64,000 nt of DNA. Origin: Pseudomonas azadiae. Its GTDB lineage: Bacteria > Pseudomonadota > Gammaproteobacteria > Pseudomonadales > Pseudomonadaceae. The notes under the pieces were generated by a model that had not been told where the DNA came from, did not search any database, and saw only the letters and a list, made by a program, of their open reading frames with translations. Made by a program: the position numbers and the translations under genes. The stretch lies in NCBI RefSeq assembly GCF_019145355.1, contig NZ_JAHSTY010000002.1, forward strand, positions 682,001-746,000. Reading direction: 5' to 3'. This document shows positions 17,311 through 25,890 of this stretch, piece after piece; the first letter of the stretch is position 1, and every line of letters begins with the position of its first letter.

Positions 17311-18543
17311 ATGATGAGCACACTCGTACACAGCAACACCCGCCCATTGGACAGCATCGTATTGGCGCTGGTCCTCACAGGCTTCGTGGCCAGCACCTAC
17401 GGGTTCGGGGTTTACCTGTTCGCTAACCTGGTGGTGGACATGCGCCGCGACATCGGGTTCGACTACACCACGGTGGGCCTGATCACCGGCGGTGCGCAGA
17501 TCGGCTTCCTGCTGTTTTCCTCGGTGACCAGTTACATCAGCCGGTATTTCGAGGGCTGGAAAATCAGCCTGGTGTCCACGGTCATGACCTCCCTGGCGCT
17601 GCTGGGCCTGAGTGTCAGCCACAGCATCTGGTTGTCGGGCGCGTTGTTGATCCTGCTGGGCGGCTGTTCCGCCTCGGTGTACATCCCGTTGGCGGAAATC
17701 GTCACCAAGGGCTTCAGCCCAGGCAATCGCTCTCGCGTGATGGGGCTGATCTCCAGCGGCACCAGCTATGGCGTGTTTATCAACGGTTTGCTGGTGTCGT
17801 TCCTGACCTTGAACGGCGGCTGGCGCTCGATCTGGCTCACCGCCGGCCTGATCTCGGTGGCCCTGTGCGTGGTGGCCTGGTTTCTGTTGCGCAGCCTGGC
17901 GGCAAGCCAGGACACCGGGTTTTCCAGCGCGCGCGCCACAACGTTAGACGATCAGCAACCCTGGCTCAGTCGCTCGTTATACCTGACCTGGGCCATCGCC
18001 TTTCTCAACGGCATGGCGCTGCTGCCGTTCCAGACTTACCTGGCGCCGTTCCTTCGCGATGAATTGGGCGTGTCGGTGCGGGACGCCGGGTTTATCTGGA
18101 CCACGATCGGCGGCGTGGGCATGGCGTCGGGCTTTCTGGTGGGCTGGATCGCCGACAAGGTGGGCGTGCGGGCGTCGCTGGCGATGTGTTTTCTCAGCGC
18201 CGGGTTGGCGGCCATCCTGGTGTTTGGTTTCAACAGCCTGCCGTTGTTCTACCTGGCGGCGTTTCTGTTTGCGTTGGCGTTTTACCCCATCTTCGGACTG
18301 GTCCCCAGTTACATCGGGCAAATCGTGCCGGTCAGCCGGCTGACCCAGGCCTTCGGCATCGCCAATGTGCTGATCGGCCTGGGCGGGGTGTGCGGCAACT
18401 TCCTGGGCGGATTCTCCAAGGACCTGACCGGCTCGTTCTCGACCGTCTACTGGGTGGTTGCGCTGTTGCTGTTCGTGCAGTGTGTGATGGTGTTCCTGTT
18501 GGGCAAACAGCCTGTTTCGATAAAAAAGGACGAGCAAGCATGA
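17311..18543 (+). CDS. MFS transporter of the biosynthetic operon
   Basis: About 410 aa inner-membrane transporter with 12 predicted helices, beginning SIVLALVLTGFVASTYGFGVYLFANLVVDM. The loop between helices 2 and 3 is weakly conserved; the mid-protein repeat has GWIADKVGVRASLAMCF, the canonical MFS loop 8-9 sequence. The C-terminus ends in a charged tail. It is probably the exporter of the operon product. ATG 17311 or 17314 both fit, 8-11 nt after the methyltransferase stop. The stop overlaps the start of the APS kinase gene (ATGA at 18540). Confidence 0.85.
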   Translation: MMSTLVHSNTRPLDSIVLALVLTGFVASTYGFGVYLFANLVVDMRRDIGFDYTTVGLITGGAQIGFLLFSSVTSYISRYFEGWKISLVSTVMTSLALLGLSVSHSIWLSGALLILLGGCSASVYIPLAEIVTKGFSPGNRSRVMGLISSGTSYGVFINGLLVSFLTLNGGWRSIWLTAGLISVALCVVAWFLLRSLAASQDTGFSSARATTLDDQQPWLSRSLYLTWAIAFLNGMALLPFQTYLAPFLRDELGVSVRDAGFIWTTIGGVGMASGFLVGWIADKVGVRASLAMCFLSAGLAAILVFGFNSLPLFYLAAFLFALAFYPIFGLVPSYIGQIVPVSRLTQAFGIANVLIGLGGVCGNFLGGFSKDLTGSFSTVYWVVALLLFVQCVMVFLLGKQPVSIKKDEQA

Positions 18544-19154
18544 GCTATTTTCCAGACAGCCCGAGCCAGAACCTGCACGCGTTTGCCTTCAGTCATGGGC
18601 GCGCCGAGCACTCACGGATGGCGCACAAGCCTGTGGTCATCTGGATGACCGGCATCTCTGCGTCCGGCAAATCGACCATCGCCGATGCGCTGGACGTTGC
18701 CCTGCGCAAAAAGGGGCGGATGACCGCGATTATCGACGGCGACTCGGTGCGTGGCGGGTTGTGCCGCGACTTGGGTTTTACCGAGGGCGACCGCGATGAG
18801 AATATCCGGCGCGTGGCCGAAGTCGCGCGGTTGATGCTGGAGGCGGGGCTGACGGTGATCGTGGCGCTGATTTCACCCTCGTCCGCCAGCCGGCACTGCG
18901 CGCGCTCGATTATCGGCAACGCGTTTTTCGTTGAAGTGCACGTGGATGCGCCATTGGAAACCGCTGAGCAACGTGACCCCAAGGGCCTGTATAAAAAGGC
19001 CCGCGCAGGGTTGATCAAGCACTTCACCGGTATTGACGCCCGCTATGACCTGCCGGTGTTCCCGGAGGTGCACTTGGATACCCGGGCGCTTTCGGTGGAA
19101 CGGTCTGTCGAGACCCTTCTTGATTGGCTGGCGCACAACCACGATCGTACTTAG
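18540..19154 (+). CDS. adenylylsulfate (APS) kinase
   Basis: About 204 aa; phosphorylates APS to PAPS with ATP. The Walker A motif is GISASGKST (canonical GLSGAGKST), then DGDSVRGGLCRDLGFTEGDRDENIRRVAEVA, the APS-binding block, VALISPSSASR, and EQRDPKGLYKKARAGLIKHFTGIDARYDLP, all hallmarks of CysC. A 28-residue N-terminal extension precedes the fold. As the last gene of an operon containing a sulfotransferase, its likely role is a dedicated PAPS supply rather than assimilatory sulfate reduction. No ATP sulfurylase is present here, so the housekeeping enzyme must provide APS. Confidence 0.93.
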   Translation: MSYFPDSPSQNLHAFAFSHGRAEHSRMAHKPVVIWMTGISASGKSTIADALDVALRKKGRMTAIIDGDSVRGGLCRDLGFTEGDRDENIRRVAEVARLMLEAGLTVIVALISPSSASRHCARSIIGNAFFVEVHVDAPLETAEQRDPKGLYKKARAGLIKHFTGIDARYDLPVFPEVHLDTRALSVERSVETLLDWLAHNHDRT

Positions 19155-19261
19155 CCGTCTGTCTTTGCGCTGGCTTTGCGCCGGGCACACCCTGTCTGCC
19201 ATGGGAAAAAACAAGGTAATCTGCGCCATCGCAGGGAGACCGCGTTTTTCCGGGAGCAGGC

Positions 19262-19906
19262 ATGACACATTTTACGGGCACCGCAAAATCGATCCGTCTG
19301 ATTGGCGGGGTCCGGGTATTGGACTTTATCAATACCACCAACGGCCGTCGTCCCGGCACTGCGCTCAAGGTCGTGGAGGAACGGCTCACCAGCTTTCGGT
19401 TCTTCTTTGAATGGGCACGTCATGCGTCGTTGATCTCTGCCCAGGAGTTTGATGACTACAAGCCGATGGTGTTTGAGTCATCGATGGCCTACCAACCCGA
19501 CCTGGACCTCATCATTGCGTTCCGGGAATGCCTTTACCGGGTGTTTTATCCGTTGTCGTCAGGCGGCGTCGCGCCCGATGAGGCGTTGCAGCAGATCAAC
19601 CGGGCGTTTGTGCAAGGTGTCGAGCGGCGCTTGCTGCGTTCCGTCGAGGGTAAGCCCGCCTGGGGGTGGAAGCCTTGTACCACCACCCAGGAACTGACGG
19701 CCATGGTGCTGGGTCGCCTGGCCATAGACGCTGCGCAATTGCTGGTGTCGGGTGATCTGCACGCGTTGCGCAGTTGTGCCGCCACCGACTGCGACTGGGT
19801 GTTCCTCGACGTTTCCAAGAACAAACAACGCAAATGGTGCCAGATGAGCGTGTGCGGCAGCCGAGAGAAACTCAGCCGGCTCAAGCAGGTTGGCGGCGCA
19901 CAGTAG
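19262..19906 (+). CDS. CGNR zinc-finger / ABATE-domain regulator
   Basis: 214 aa. The N-terminal two-thirds match the ABATE (putative stress-induced regulator) domain: VRVLDFINTTNGRRPG and ALQQINRAF. The C-terminus is the CGNR zinc finger: LRSCAATDCDWVFLDVSKNKQRKWCQMSVCGSREK, with four Cys in place but CGSR in place of CGNR. It is a probable transcription factor. It starts 107 bp after the APS kinase gene on the same strand with GGGAG upstream and may regulate that operon. Confidence 0.85.
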   Translation: MTHFTGTAKSIRLIGGVRVLDFINTTNGRRPGTALKVVEERLTSFRFFFEWARHASLISAQEFDDYKPMVFESSMAYQPDLDLIIAFRECLYRVFYPLSSGGVAPDEALQQINRAFVQGVERRLLRSVEGKPAWGWKPCTTTQELTAMVLGRLAIDAAQLLVSGDLHALRSCAATDCDWVFLDVSKNKQRKWCQMSVCGSREKLSRLKQVGGAQ

Positions 19907-19943
19907 TTTCAACGTCAGACGGCGGGTAGCAATTGCTCCACTT

Positions 19944-19962
19944 AATAGGAAGCATTACTATT
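19944..19962 (+). promoter_or_regulatory. weak Fur-box-like palindrome before the second ECF sigma gene
   Basis: AATAG, nine bases, CTATT, 29 bp upstream of the sigma gene. The position and symmetry fit a Fur operator but the match to the consensus is partial. Confidence 0.3.
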
Positions 19963-19990
19963 CACGCCCCGCCTCCCCAGTGTTCCCGCG

Positions 19991-20491
19991 ATGATCCCGC
20001 AGCCGCCCCGCAGAACAGGCTTTTTCGAACACTACGAAGAGTTGATCGGAACCTGGACGCGCCGTCTGAGGAGCCGTCACCAGGCCGAAGACCTGGCGCA
20101 TGACACCTTTGTGCGGGTGCTGGAGGCAGCGTCTGGCGAGGTGGCGCAGCCGCGCGCGTATCTGCATCAGACAGCGCGCAATATCGCGGTGGACGCCTAT
20201 CGACGCGAGGACCGCCGGGAGGCCATCACGCTCGAATCCCTTGATCAGCGTTCGCCCCACAGTGGCGACCCTGAGCATGTCATGCACGCGATCCAGCTGG
20301 CGGATTCCATCGAGCGGGCACTGGCCGAGTTGCCGCTCAACTGCCGCCGGATCTTCATCTGGCAGAAAATCGAAGGCCTGACGCAGCAGGAAATCGCCGA
20401 GCGCCTGGGGCTGTCAAAAAACATGGTGGAAAAGTATATGATCCGCACCCTGCGGCATCTGCGCGAGCGCCTGGACGCGATGGCGCCATGA
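19991..20491 (+). CDS. ECF sigma factor, FecI type (second set)
   Basis: 166 aa ECF sigma factor. Region 2 reads HQAEDLAHDTFVRVLEAA and YLHQTARNIAVDAYRRE; region 4 reads LPLNCRRIFIWQKIEGLTQQEIAERLGLSKNMVEKYMIRTLRHLRERL. It is the first gene of a sigma-FecR-receptor operon and overlaps the FecR start by ATGA. It is expected to drive the FecA-type receptor gene. Confidence 0.93.
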   Translation: MIPQPPRRTGFFEHYEELIGTWTRRLRSRHQAEDLAHDTFVRVLEAASGEVAQPRAYLHQTARNIAVDAYRREDRREAITLESLDQRSPHSGDPEHVMHAIQLADSIERALAELPLNCRRIFIWQKIEGLTQQEIAERLGLSKNMVEKYMIRTLRHLRERLDAMAP

Positions 20492-21471
20492 CTGCCCGCT
20501 TTGAAACAGGATCTTCCATGACGGATAACCGTGCCCGAGACGAAGCCGCGCAATGGTTTGTGCGCCTGCAACACACGCAGCTGAGCGTTGCCGAGCGCCA
20601 GCGCTTCGACGCCTGGCGCAACGAGCATCCGGATCATCAATACGAATTCGATGTGCTGCAAGGCGTGTGGAGCGCCACCGACCTGCTGCCCCGGGCACGT
20701 CTGCAGGCGCTGTGCGAGGCGCCGGTGGAAAAGCCCAGGCGCCGCGCTGTCTTGCGGTACGCGGTGGCGGCCAGTGTCGTCGCCGTCGCCTTGGGGCTGG
20801 GCCTGTTCAGCGCCTTGGATCATCCCAAGCCGTACCGTGCCGAGTTCAGTACACGCCTGGGCGAGCAGCGCCAGGTGGCATTGCCCGATGGCTCGGTGAT
20901 GGATCTGAACAGCCGCAGCATCGTCGCGGTGCACTACGAAAAAGGCCGGCGCGGCGTGGAGCTCAAGCGGGGCGAGGCGTTGTTCAGCGTCGAGCATGAC
21001 AGCGCTCGCCCGTTCGTGGTGGCCGCCGGAGCAGGGCAGGTGACCGTCACCGGCACGCGGTTCGATGTGCGCCGTGATGAAGACCAGACCCGTGTCGTGG
21101 TCGAAGCCGGTACCGTGAAGGTACGAGGCCGCACGCCGGACTCAGTGGTGACGCTGACGGCGGGCCTGGGCACCCACGTCGACAGCCAGGGGCTGGTGGC
21201 GGCCGCGTACGCCGTGAACACCGAGGCGCTGACCGCCTGGCGCGCGAACAAGCTGGTGTTCAACAACGCTTCGTTGAGCGAAGTGGCGCGGGAGGTTTCG
21301 CGCTACCGCGAGCAGCCGCTGCGGGTCAGCACGCCTGCCGTGGGCAACCTGCGCTTGACCAGCGTGTTCAAGGCCAACGACACCGACGCCTTGCTCAAGG
21401 CCTTGCCGCACATATTGCCGGTGGCCGTGCGCCCCTTGCCGGACGGCAGCCAGGAAATTATTTCACGCTGA
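20488..21471 (+). CDS. FecR-family anti-sigma / signal transducer (second set)
   Basis: About 327 aa. The N-terminal cytoplasmic domain (DEAAQWFVRLQHTQLSVAERQRFDAWRNEHPDHQYEF) is followed by a membrane span near residues 88-108 (VLRYAVAASVVAVALGLGLFSAL), the periplasmic FecR domain (STRLGEQRQVALPDGSVMDLNSRSIVAVHY) and a C-terminal STN-like region (FNNASLSEVAREVSRY). The start at 20488 overlaps the sigma stop; a second ATG at 20518 has a better-placed AGGA and is possible. Confidence 0.93.
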   Translation: MTARFETGSSMTDNRARDEAAQWFVRLQHTQLSVAERQRFDAWRNEHPDHQYEFDVLQGVWSATDLLPRARLQALCEAPVEKPRRRAVLRYAVAASVVAVALGLGLFSALDHPKPYRAEFSTRLGEQRQVALPDGSVMDLNSRSIVAVHYEKGRRGVELKRGEALFSVEHDSARPFVVAAGAGQVTVTGTRFDVRRDEDQTRVVVEAGTVKVRGRTPDSVVTLTAGLGTHVDSQGLVAAAYAVNTEALTAWRANKLVFNNASLSEVAREVSRYREQPLRVSTPAVGNLRLTSVFKANDTDALLKALPHILPVAVRPLPDGSQEIISR

Positions 21472-21567
21472 CATTCAGGTTTTTTCCGAGTTCTTCGTCT
21501 TCTCCTGCAACTGCAACTGGTTTGCATTAACAGCGCATACACTTGCGATCACAGGACTCGGTTCGAC

Positions 21568-23973
21568 GTGAAAAAACTCGCCCTCCACAACAATAAAATC
21601 TCTCGCTGGGCGCCGCTGGCCTTGGCGCTCGCAGTCAATGCCGCGCTCCCTTCGGCCTACGCGGCCGAGGCGATCCATATCCAGGCCCAGCCCCTGGGTG
21701 CGGCGCTGAGCCAACTGGGCCAGCAGACGTCCCTTCAAGTGTTCTTCAGCCCCGACCTGGTCGCTGGCAAACACGCGCCCGCGGTCGACGGCAACCTTTC
21801 CCCTGAGCAGGCACTGCGCCAGTTGCTGCAAGGCAGCGGCCTGGACTACCAGATCGATGCCGGCTCCGTGACCCTGCGCCAGTTGAACAGTGGCTCCGGT
21901 GCAGCCGGCTCGCCGCTTGAACTGGGCGCCACCGACATCAAGGTCGTCGGCGACTGGCTCGGTGACGCTAACGCTGAAGTGGTGCAGAACCACCCCGGCG
22001 CGCGCACCGTAATCCGTCGCGAAGCCATGGTGGAGCAGGGCGCGATGAACGTCGGCGACGTGCTGCGCCGTGTGCCGGGTGTGCAGGTGCAGGAAGCCAA
22101 CGGCACCGGCGGCAGCGATATTTCCCTCAATGTCGGCGTTCGTGGCCTGACTTCGCGCCTGTCGCCTCGCTCCACCGTGCTGATCGACGGCGTACCGGCT
22201 GCGTTCGCGCCGTACGGCCAGCCACAACTGTCGATGGCCCCGATCTCCGCCGGCAACCTGGACAGCATCGATGTCGTGCGCGGTGCGGGTTCGGTGCGTT
22301 ACGGGCCGCAGAACGTCGGCGGTGTGATCAACTTCGTGACCCGCGCTATCCCCGAGATATTCTCCGGCGAAGTCGGCACCACCTTGCAAACCTCCGCCCA
22401 TGGCGGCTGGAAGCACGTCGACAACGCGTTTATCGGCGGCACCGCCGACAACGGCATCGGCGTCGCGTTGCTCTATTCGGGGGTCAATGGCAACGGTTAC
22501 CGCAACAGCAACAATTCCAACGACATCGACGACGTGATCCTCAAGACCCATTGGGCGCCGACCGATCAGGACGATTTCTCGCTGAATTTCCACTACTACG
22601 ACGCCAGCGCCGACATGCCCGGCGGCCTGACTCAGCGGCAATTCGACGCCAACCCCTATCAATCGGTACGGGACTGGGACAACTTCAGCGGGCGCCGCAA
22701 GGACGTGTCGTTCAAGTACGTCCGCCAGATCGACGACCGCACCCAGGCCGAGGTGCTGACCTACTATTCCGACAGCTTTCGCGGCAGCAACATCGCCAAC
22801 CGCGACCTGCGCACCCTCGGCTCCTACCCGCGCACCTACTACACCTTCGGCATCGAGCCGCGGGTGTCCCATGTGTTCGATGTAGGCCCAAGCACCCAGG
22901 AAGTCAGCCTGGGTTATCGCTACCTCAAGGAAGGCATGCATGAGCAAGCCACCAGCCTGAACCTGGTCAACAACGTACCGACGCCGGGCGGGCAGAATGA
23001 CGGCCACGTCTACCAGGACCGCACCGGGGGCACCGAGGCCAGCGCGTTCTACATCGATAACAAGATCGATATCGGCAAGTGGACCCTCACCCCAGGCATC
23101 CGCTTCGAAGACATCCGCACCGAATGGCATGACCGCCCGGTGGTCGCGCTGAACGGCACCCGCACCCAGGAAAAACGTCGCGAAGTCCACAACAACGAAC
23201 CGCTGCCGGCCCTGAGCGTGATGTACCACGTTTCGGACGCCTGGAAGTTGTTCGCCAACTACGAGACCTCGTTCGGCAGCCTGCAGTATTTCCAACTGGG
23301 CCAGGGCGGCACCGGCGACCAGACCGCTAACGGCCTGAACCCGGAAAAGGCCAAGACCTATGAGGTCGGTACGCGTTACAACAACACTGCCTGGGGCGGT
23401 GAGCTGACATTCTTCTACATCGACTTCTCGGATGAGCTGCAGTACGTCAGCAACGACGTAGGCTGGACCAACCTCGGCGCCACCAAGCACACCGGCATCG
23501 AGGCCTCGGCCCATTACGACCTGGCGAACCTGGACCCGCGCCTCGATGGCCTGACTGCCAGTGCCGGCTTCACCTACACCAAGGCCACCTCCGAAGGCGA
23601 CGTTGCGTTCAAGGGCCGTGACCTGCCGTTGTATTCCCGTGAAGTGGCCACCTTGGGCTTGCGTTACGACGTCGACCGCTGGACGCACAACCTGGATGTC
23701 TACGCCCAGTCCGGCCAGCGCGCACCCGGTACGACCAGCACCTACATGACCCAAGGCACCGCCGATGGCCAGTTCGGCGATATCCCTGGTTATGTCTCGG
23801 TCAACGTGCGCAGCGGTTATGACTTCGGCGAGCAGATGTCCAACTTGAGACTGGGGGTGGGCGTAAAAAACGTCTTCGACCAACAGCACTACACCCGTTC
23901 CAGCGATAACAATGCCGGGCTGTACCTGGGCGAGCCGCGTACGTTTTTCGTGCAGGCCAGCGTCGGGTTCTGA
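21568..23973 (+). CDS. TonB-dependent receptor, FecA type
   Basis: 801 aa outer-membrane receptor, full length. Signal peptide to about residue 32 (AYAAEA), STN signalling domain (IHIQAQPLGAALSQLGQQTSLQVFFSPDLV), TonB-box-like segment TDIKVVGDW, plug (AMNVGDVLRRVPGVQVQEANG, VLIDGVPAAFAPYGQPQLS) and barrel ending in Phe (VQASVGF). The overall pattern follows ferric-citrate receptors of the FecA group, and the co-operonic sigma and FecR genes agree. The ligand may be citrate or another hydroxycarboxylate. The start is GTG, 96 bp after the FecR stop. Confidence 0.92.
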   Translation: MKKLALHNNKISRWAPLALALAVNAALPSAYAAEAIHIQAQPLGAALSQLGQQTSLQVFFSPDLVAGKHAPAVDGNLSPEQALRQLLQGSGLDYQIDAGSVTLRQLNSGSGAAGSPLELGATDIKVVGDWLGDANAEVVQNHPGARTVIRREAMVEQGAMNVGDVLRRVPGVQVQEANGTGGSDISLNVGVRGLTSRLSPRSTVLIDGVPAAFAPYGQPQLSMAPISAGNLDSIDVVRGAGSVRYGPQNVGGVINFVTRAIPEIFSGEVGTTLQTSAHGGWKHVDNAFIGGTADNGIGVALLYSGVNGNGYRNSNNSNDIDDVILKTHWAPTDQDDFSLNFHYYDASADMPGGLTQRQFDANPYQSVRDWDNFSGRRKDVSFKYVRQIDDRTQAEVLTYYSDSFRGSNIANRDLRTLGSYPRTYYTFGIEPRVSHVFDVGPSTQEVSLGYRYLKEGMHEQATSLNLVNNVPTPGGQNDGHVYQDRTGGTEASAFYIDNKIDIGKWTLTPGIRFEDIRTEWHDRPVVALNGTRTQEKRREVHNNEPLPALSVMYHVSDAWKLFANYETSFGSLQYFQLGQGGTGDQTANGLNPEKAKTYEVGTRYNNTAWGGELTFFYIDFSDELQYVSNDVGWTNLGATKHTGIEASAHYDLANLDPRLDGLTASAGFTYTKATSEGDVAFKGRDLPLYSREVATLGLRYDVDRWTHNLDVYAQSGQRAPGTTSTYMTQGTADGQFGDIPGYVSVNVRSGYDFGEQMSNLRLGVGVKNVFDQQHYTRSSDNNAGLYLGEPRTFFVQASVGF

Positions 23974-23991
23974 TCGATTGTGATGAAAAGC

Positions 23992-24017
23992 CGCAGTCCG
24001 ATCGGGCTGCGATTTTT
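23992..24017 (+). terminator. Rho-independent terminator after the FecA-type gene
   Basis: CGCAG and CTGCG flank CCGATCGG to form a short stem, followed by TTTTT. It lies 19 bp after the receptor stop and insulates it from the hrp-box promoter. Confidence 0.7.
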
Positions 24018-24060
24018 ACGTTTTTCCTACATCTGTACAGCACAACTTTCTGGCTGTTCT

Positions 24061-24089
24061 GGAACTGATTCCGACATCAACTCCACACA
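24061..24089 (+). promoter_or_regulatory. hrp box 1 (HrpL-dependent promoter)
   Basis: GGAACT, 16 bp, CCACACA. This matches the HrpL ECF-sigma consensus GGAACC/T-N15-17-CCACNNA known from P. syringae and related T3SS-bearing Pseudomonas. It lies 57 bp upstream of the start of the proline-rich gene. Confidence 0.85.
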
Positions 24090-24146
24090 TGGACACACCT
24101 GAGGAGCGACAGGCTGAAGGTGATGCTCAACGTACTGGAGAAATTT

Positions 24147-25256
24147 ATGTCGGTATCAACCCTCGATTCATCCCTCTCTGCTTCAACAACGGCTGATCTC
24201 GCGCACAATCATGCCAAACCTCAGGCGAGGGCCAGCGGCTCGGCGCCTGCTGCGCCTTCCTTTCATGGCCAGAATAGTGCAAGCGTCAATTTCAGCGTCC
24301 GCGATCACCAGGCCGGGCCGGTGCTGGGTGGCTCTGCGGCAACGGTGCAACGTCAAAACGGTACTCAAGAGGCGCCTGTGTCGCCCCGTTTCCTGGAGGC
24401 GGTCAGGCGCTGGGTGGGCCATTGGTGCGGGCATCGGCCACACCCGCATCCCGGCTGTGGCAACCCGCCGCCAAGGCCCAATCCTAGCTGTAGCAATCCG
24501 CCGCCAAGGCCCAATCCTGGCTGTAGCAACCCGCCGCCAAGGCCCAATCCTAGCTGTGGCAACTCGCCGCCAAGGCCCAATCCTGGCTGTGGCAATCCGC
24601 CGCCAAGGCCAGATCCGAGCAACGGCAGCGCGCCGCCGCGACCTACGCCCACCCCTGGCCGACCGTTCCCGACGCTGCCATGGCGGCCTGATCCGCACTA
24701 CTCACACAAAAATAATGAACAGTTGGCGCAGCAGTTGCTCGACAACTTCGCAGCCTTCAAAGACCCTCAAAACCCAGGTTACGTCAGCGTTGACAGCCTT
24801 CACGCGATGGCCAATAAAGGATGGTCCGACGACCCCGCAATGAACAAGAACATTCGCCTGGCCAGGGAGTTGCTGCGGCGCTCGGAGCTGACGGATGCCA
24901 TCGACCGGCACAGCACCACAGGTGCGCTGGATGGTCTGATCGGCCGGAAACAGCTGCGCGCGATTATCAACGCAGACAACCATTTCAAGTACAGCAGCGA
25001 CAAGCAACTGGCGCAGGAAATGCTCGACCATTTCAAAGAGTTAAAGGGCGGCAAGCGGGGCCCGAACCTGCGGATTGCAGACTTTAAAAAGTTGGCGTCC
25101 AGCCCGCTGACGGGGGATTCTGCGAAGGATCACCTGATCCAACTGGCGCAGGAATTTCTCAAGCGCAGCGATCTGGTGTCGAAGCTGGACAACCTCGCCG
25201 GACCGGAGAATGACGGTCGAATCAGTTGGAAAGCCCTGTATTTGATGTCTCGCTGA
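24147..25256 (+). CDS. candidate type III secreted protein with Pro-rich repeats and a duplicated helical domain
   Basis: About 369 aa, no signal peptide. Residues 1-50 are Ser/Thr/Ala-rich with few acidic residues, as T3SS signals often are. Residues about 103-160 hold five 11-residue repeats of the form GCGNPPPRPNP. The C-terminal 185 residues contain two copies of one unit: (Q)LAQQLLDNF...G.vsvdsLhaMA...NIRLARELLRRSELTDAID...GLIGRKQLRAI, and again LAQEMLDHF...LIQLAQEFLKRSDLVSKLD...GRISWKALYLM. The pattern recalls the NolX/HrpF/HrpK translocator group, which I could not test. ATG 24147 has GGAG 6 nt upstream. The hrp box directly upstream is the strongest argument. No T3SS apparatus genes lie in the window. 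Confidence 0.65.
   Translation: MSVSTLDSSLSASTTADLAHNHAKPQARASGSAPAAPSFHGQNSASVNFSVRDHQAGPVLGGSAATVQRQNGTQEAPVSPRFLEAVRRWVGHWCGHRPHPHPGCGNPPPRPNPSCSNPPPRPNPGCSNPPPRPNPSCGNSPPRPNPGCGNPPPRPDPSNGSAPPRPTPTPGRPFPTLPWRPDPHYSHKNNEQLAQQLLDNFAAFKDPQNPGYVSVDSLHAMANKGWSDDPAMNKNIRLARELLRRSELTDAIDRHSTTGALDGLIGRKQLRAIINADNHFKYSSDKQLAQEMLDHFKELKGGKRGPNLRIADFKKLASSPLTGDSAKDHLIQLAQEFLKRSDLVSKLDNLAGPENDGRISWKALYLMSR
24453..24617 (+). repeat. 33-bp tandem repeat, five units
   Basis: Five consecutive 33-bp units encode GCGNPPPRPNP variants within the proline-rich gene; a sixth, degenerate unit follows to 24650. Unit differences are mostly single bases, such as GGC/AGC and GGC/AGC-TGT-AGC variants, pointing to recent slippage. 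Confidence 0.93.
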
Positions 25257-25395
25257 AAATCCCACAGGCGCCATAACAGCGTCAGGCGCCTGCCTTACTG
25301 ATGCCAGCAACGGATTGCCCCATTTGCCACGTGGATCCGACCCAACGGCCTTGATCAGAACGGCCGCTTTCAGATTTCACATGAGGGTTAGCCCG

Positions 25396-25707
25396 ATGAC
25401 TTCAACCTCCTTTCAATCCCCTACGTCCGGCTGTCGGGGGGCACTTTGCAATACAGCTGGAATGCGTCATTCGACAGCAGAGAGGGACGAGGCTCTACAC
25501 GCCGGCCAGGCGCCGTCGTATGCACATGCCGCCGAGACCCGACGGATGAAGGCTTTCACCGGCCAGTGCAAATTCCGGGCGCCGGTCGCCGACGACTTTT
25601 TTCGTGGCCTGCCTGAGCCTGAGCGGCCTTGCGGGGATGGCCCCAAGGCACCGAGGCACGCTGGGTGGATCCCTGGCTGGTTCGCCTGGTTCGCAGACAA
25701 GCGCTGA
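25396..25707 (+). CDS. small hypothetical protein between two hrp-type genes
   Basis: About 103 aa, Ser/Thr-rich at the N-terminus (MTSTSFQSPTSGCRG) and aromatic-rich at the C-terminus (GWIPGWFAWFADKR). I recognise no domain. ATG 25396 follows GAGGG with 8 nt spacing. It lies 139 bp after the proline-rich gene on the same strand and could be co-transcribed from hrp box 1. It may be a small secreted protein, a chaperone or a decayed fragment. The C-terminal Trp-rich stretch does not resemble the duplicated helical unit. Confidence 0.45.
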   Translation: MTSTSFQSPTSGCRGALCNTAGMRHSTAERDEALHAGQAPSYAHAAETRRMKAFTGQCKFRAPVADDFFRGLPEPERPCGDGPKAPRHAGWIPGWFAWFADKR

Positions 25708-25765
25708 GTTGCTCCTGCGTGGCGCCAACGTTTTACATGCTGTCACGGGTATTTATCAGTCAACC

Positions 25766-25793
25766 GGAACTGCCGTGCCCATCCAGCCACACA
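25766..25793 (+). promoter_or_regulatory. hrp box 2 (HrpL-dependent promoter)
   Basis: GGAACT, 15 bp, CCACACA. It matches the HrpL consensus and uses the same -10 heptamer as boxes 1 and 3. It is 97 bp upstream of the second helical-domain gene. Confidence 0.85.
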
Positions 25794-25890
25794 TCGGGGG
25801 CCGATCTGGCTGAAACCCATTGGGCTCTATCGGTCACCCAGGTAGCGAATCCCAGGCACGCGTGTATTCGAAAAGTTGGAGAGACCCACT

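Noticed and set aside
12041..19154. Reading the aldolase/methyltransferase operon as a glycine-betaine or sulfoquinovose pathway
   Set aside because: No dimethylglycine methyltransferase for betaine, and no sulfosugar isomerase or sulfolactaldehyde enzymes; the APS kinase and sulfotransferase point to sulfation instead.
21475..23889. 804-codon open frame antisense to the FecA-type gene
   Set aside because: Shadow frame in GC-rich coding DNA; low-complexity Val/Gln/Ala/Gly-rich translation without motifs, while the sense strand encodes a complete receptor.
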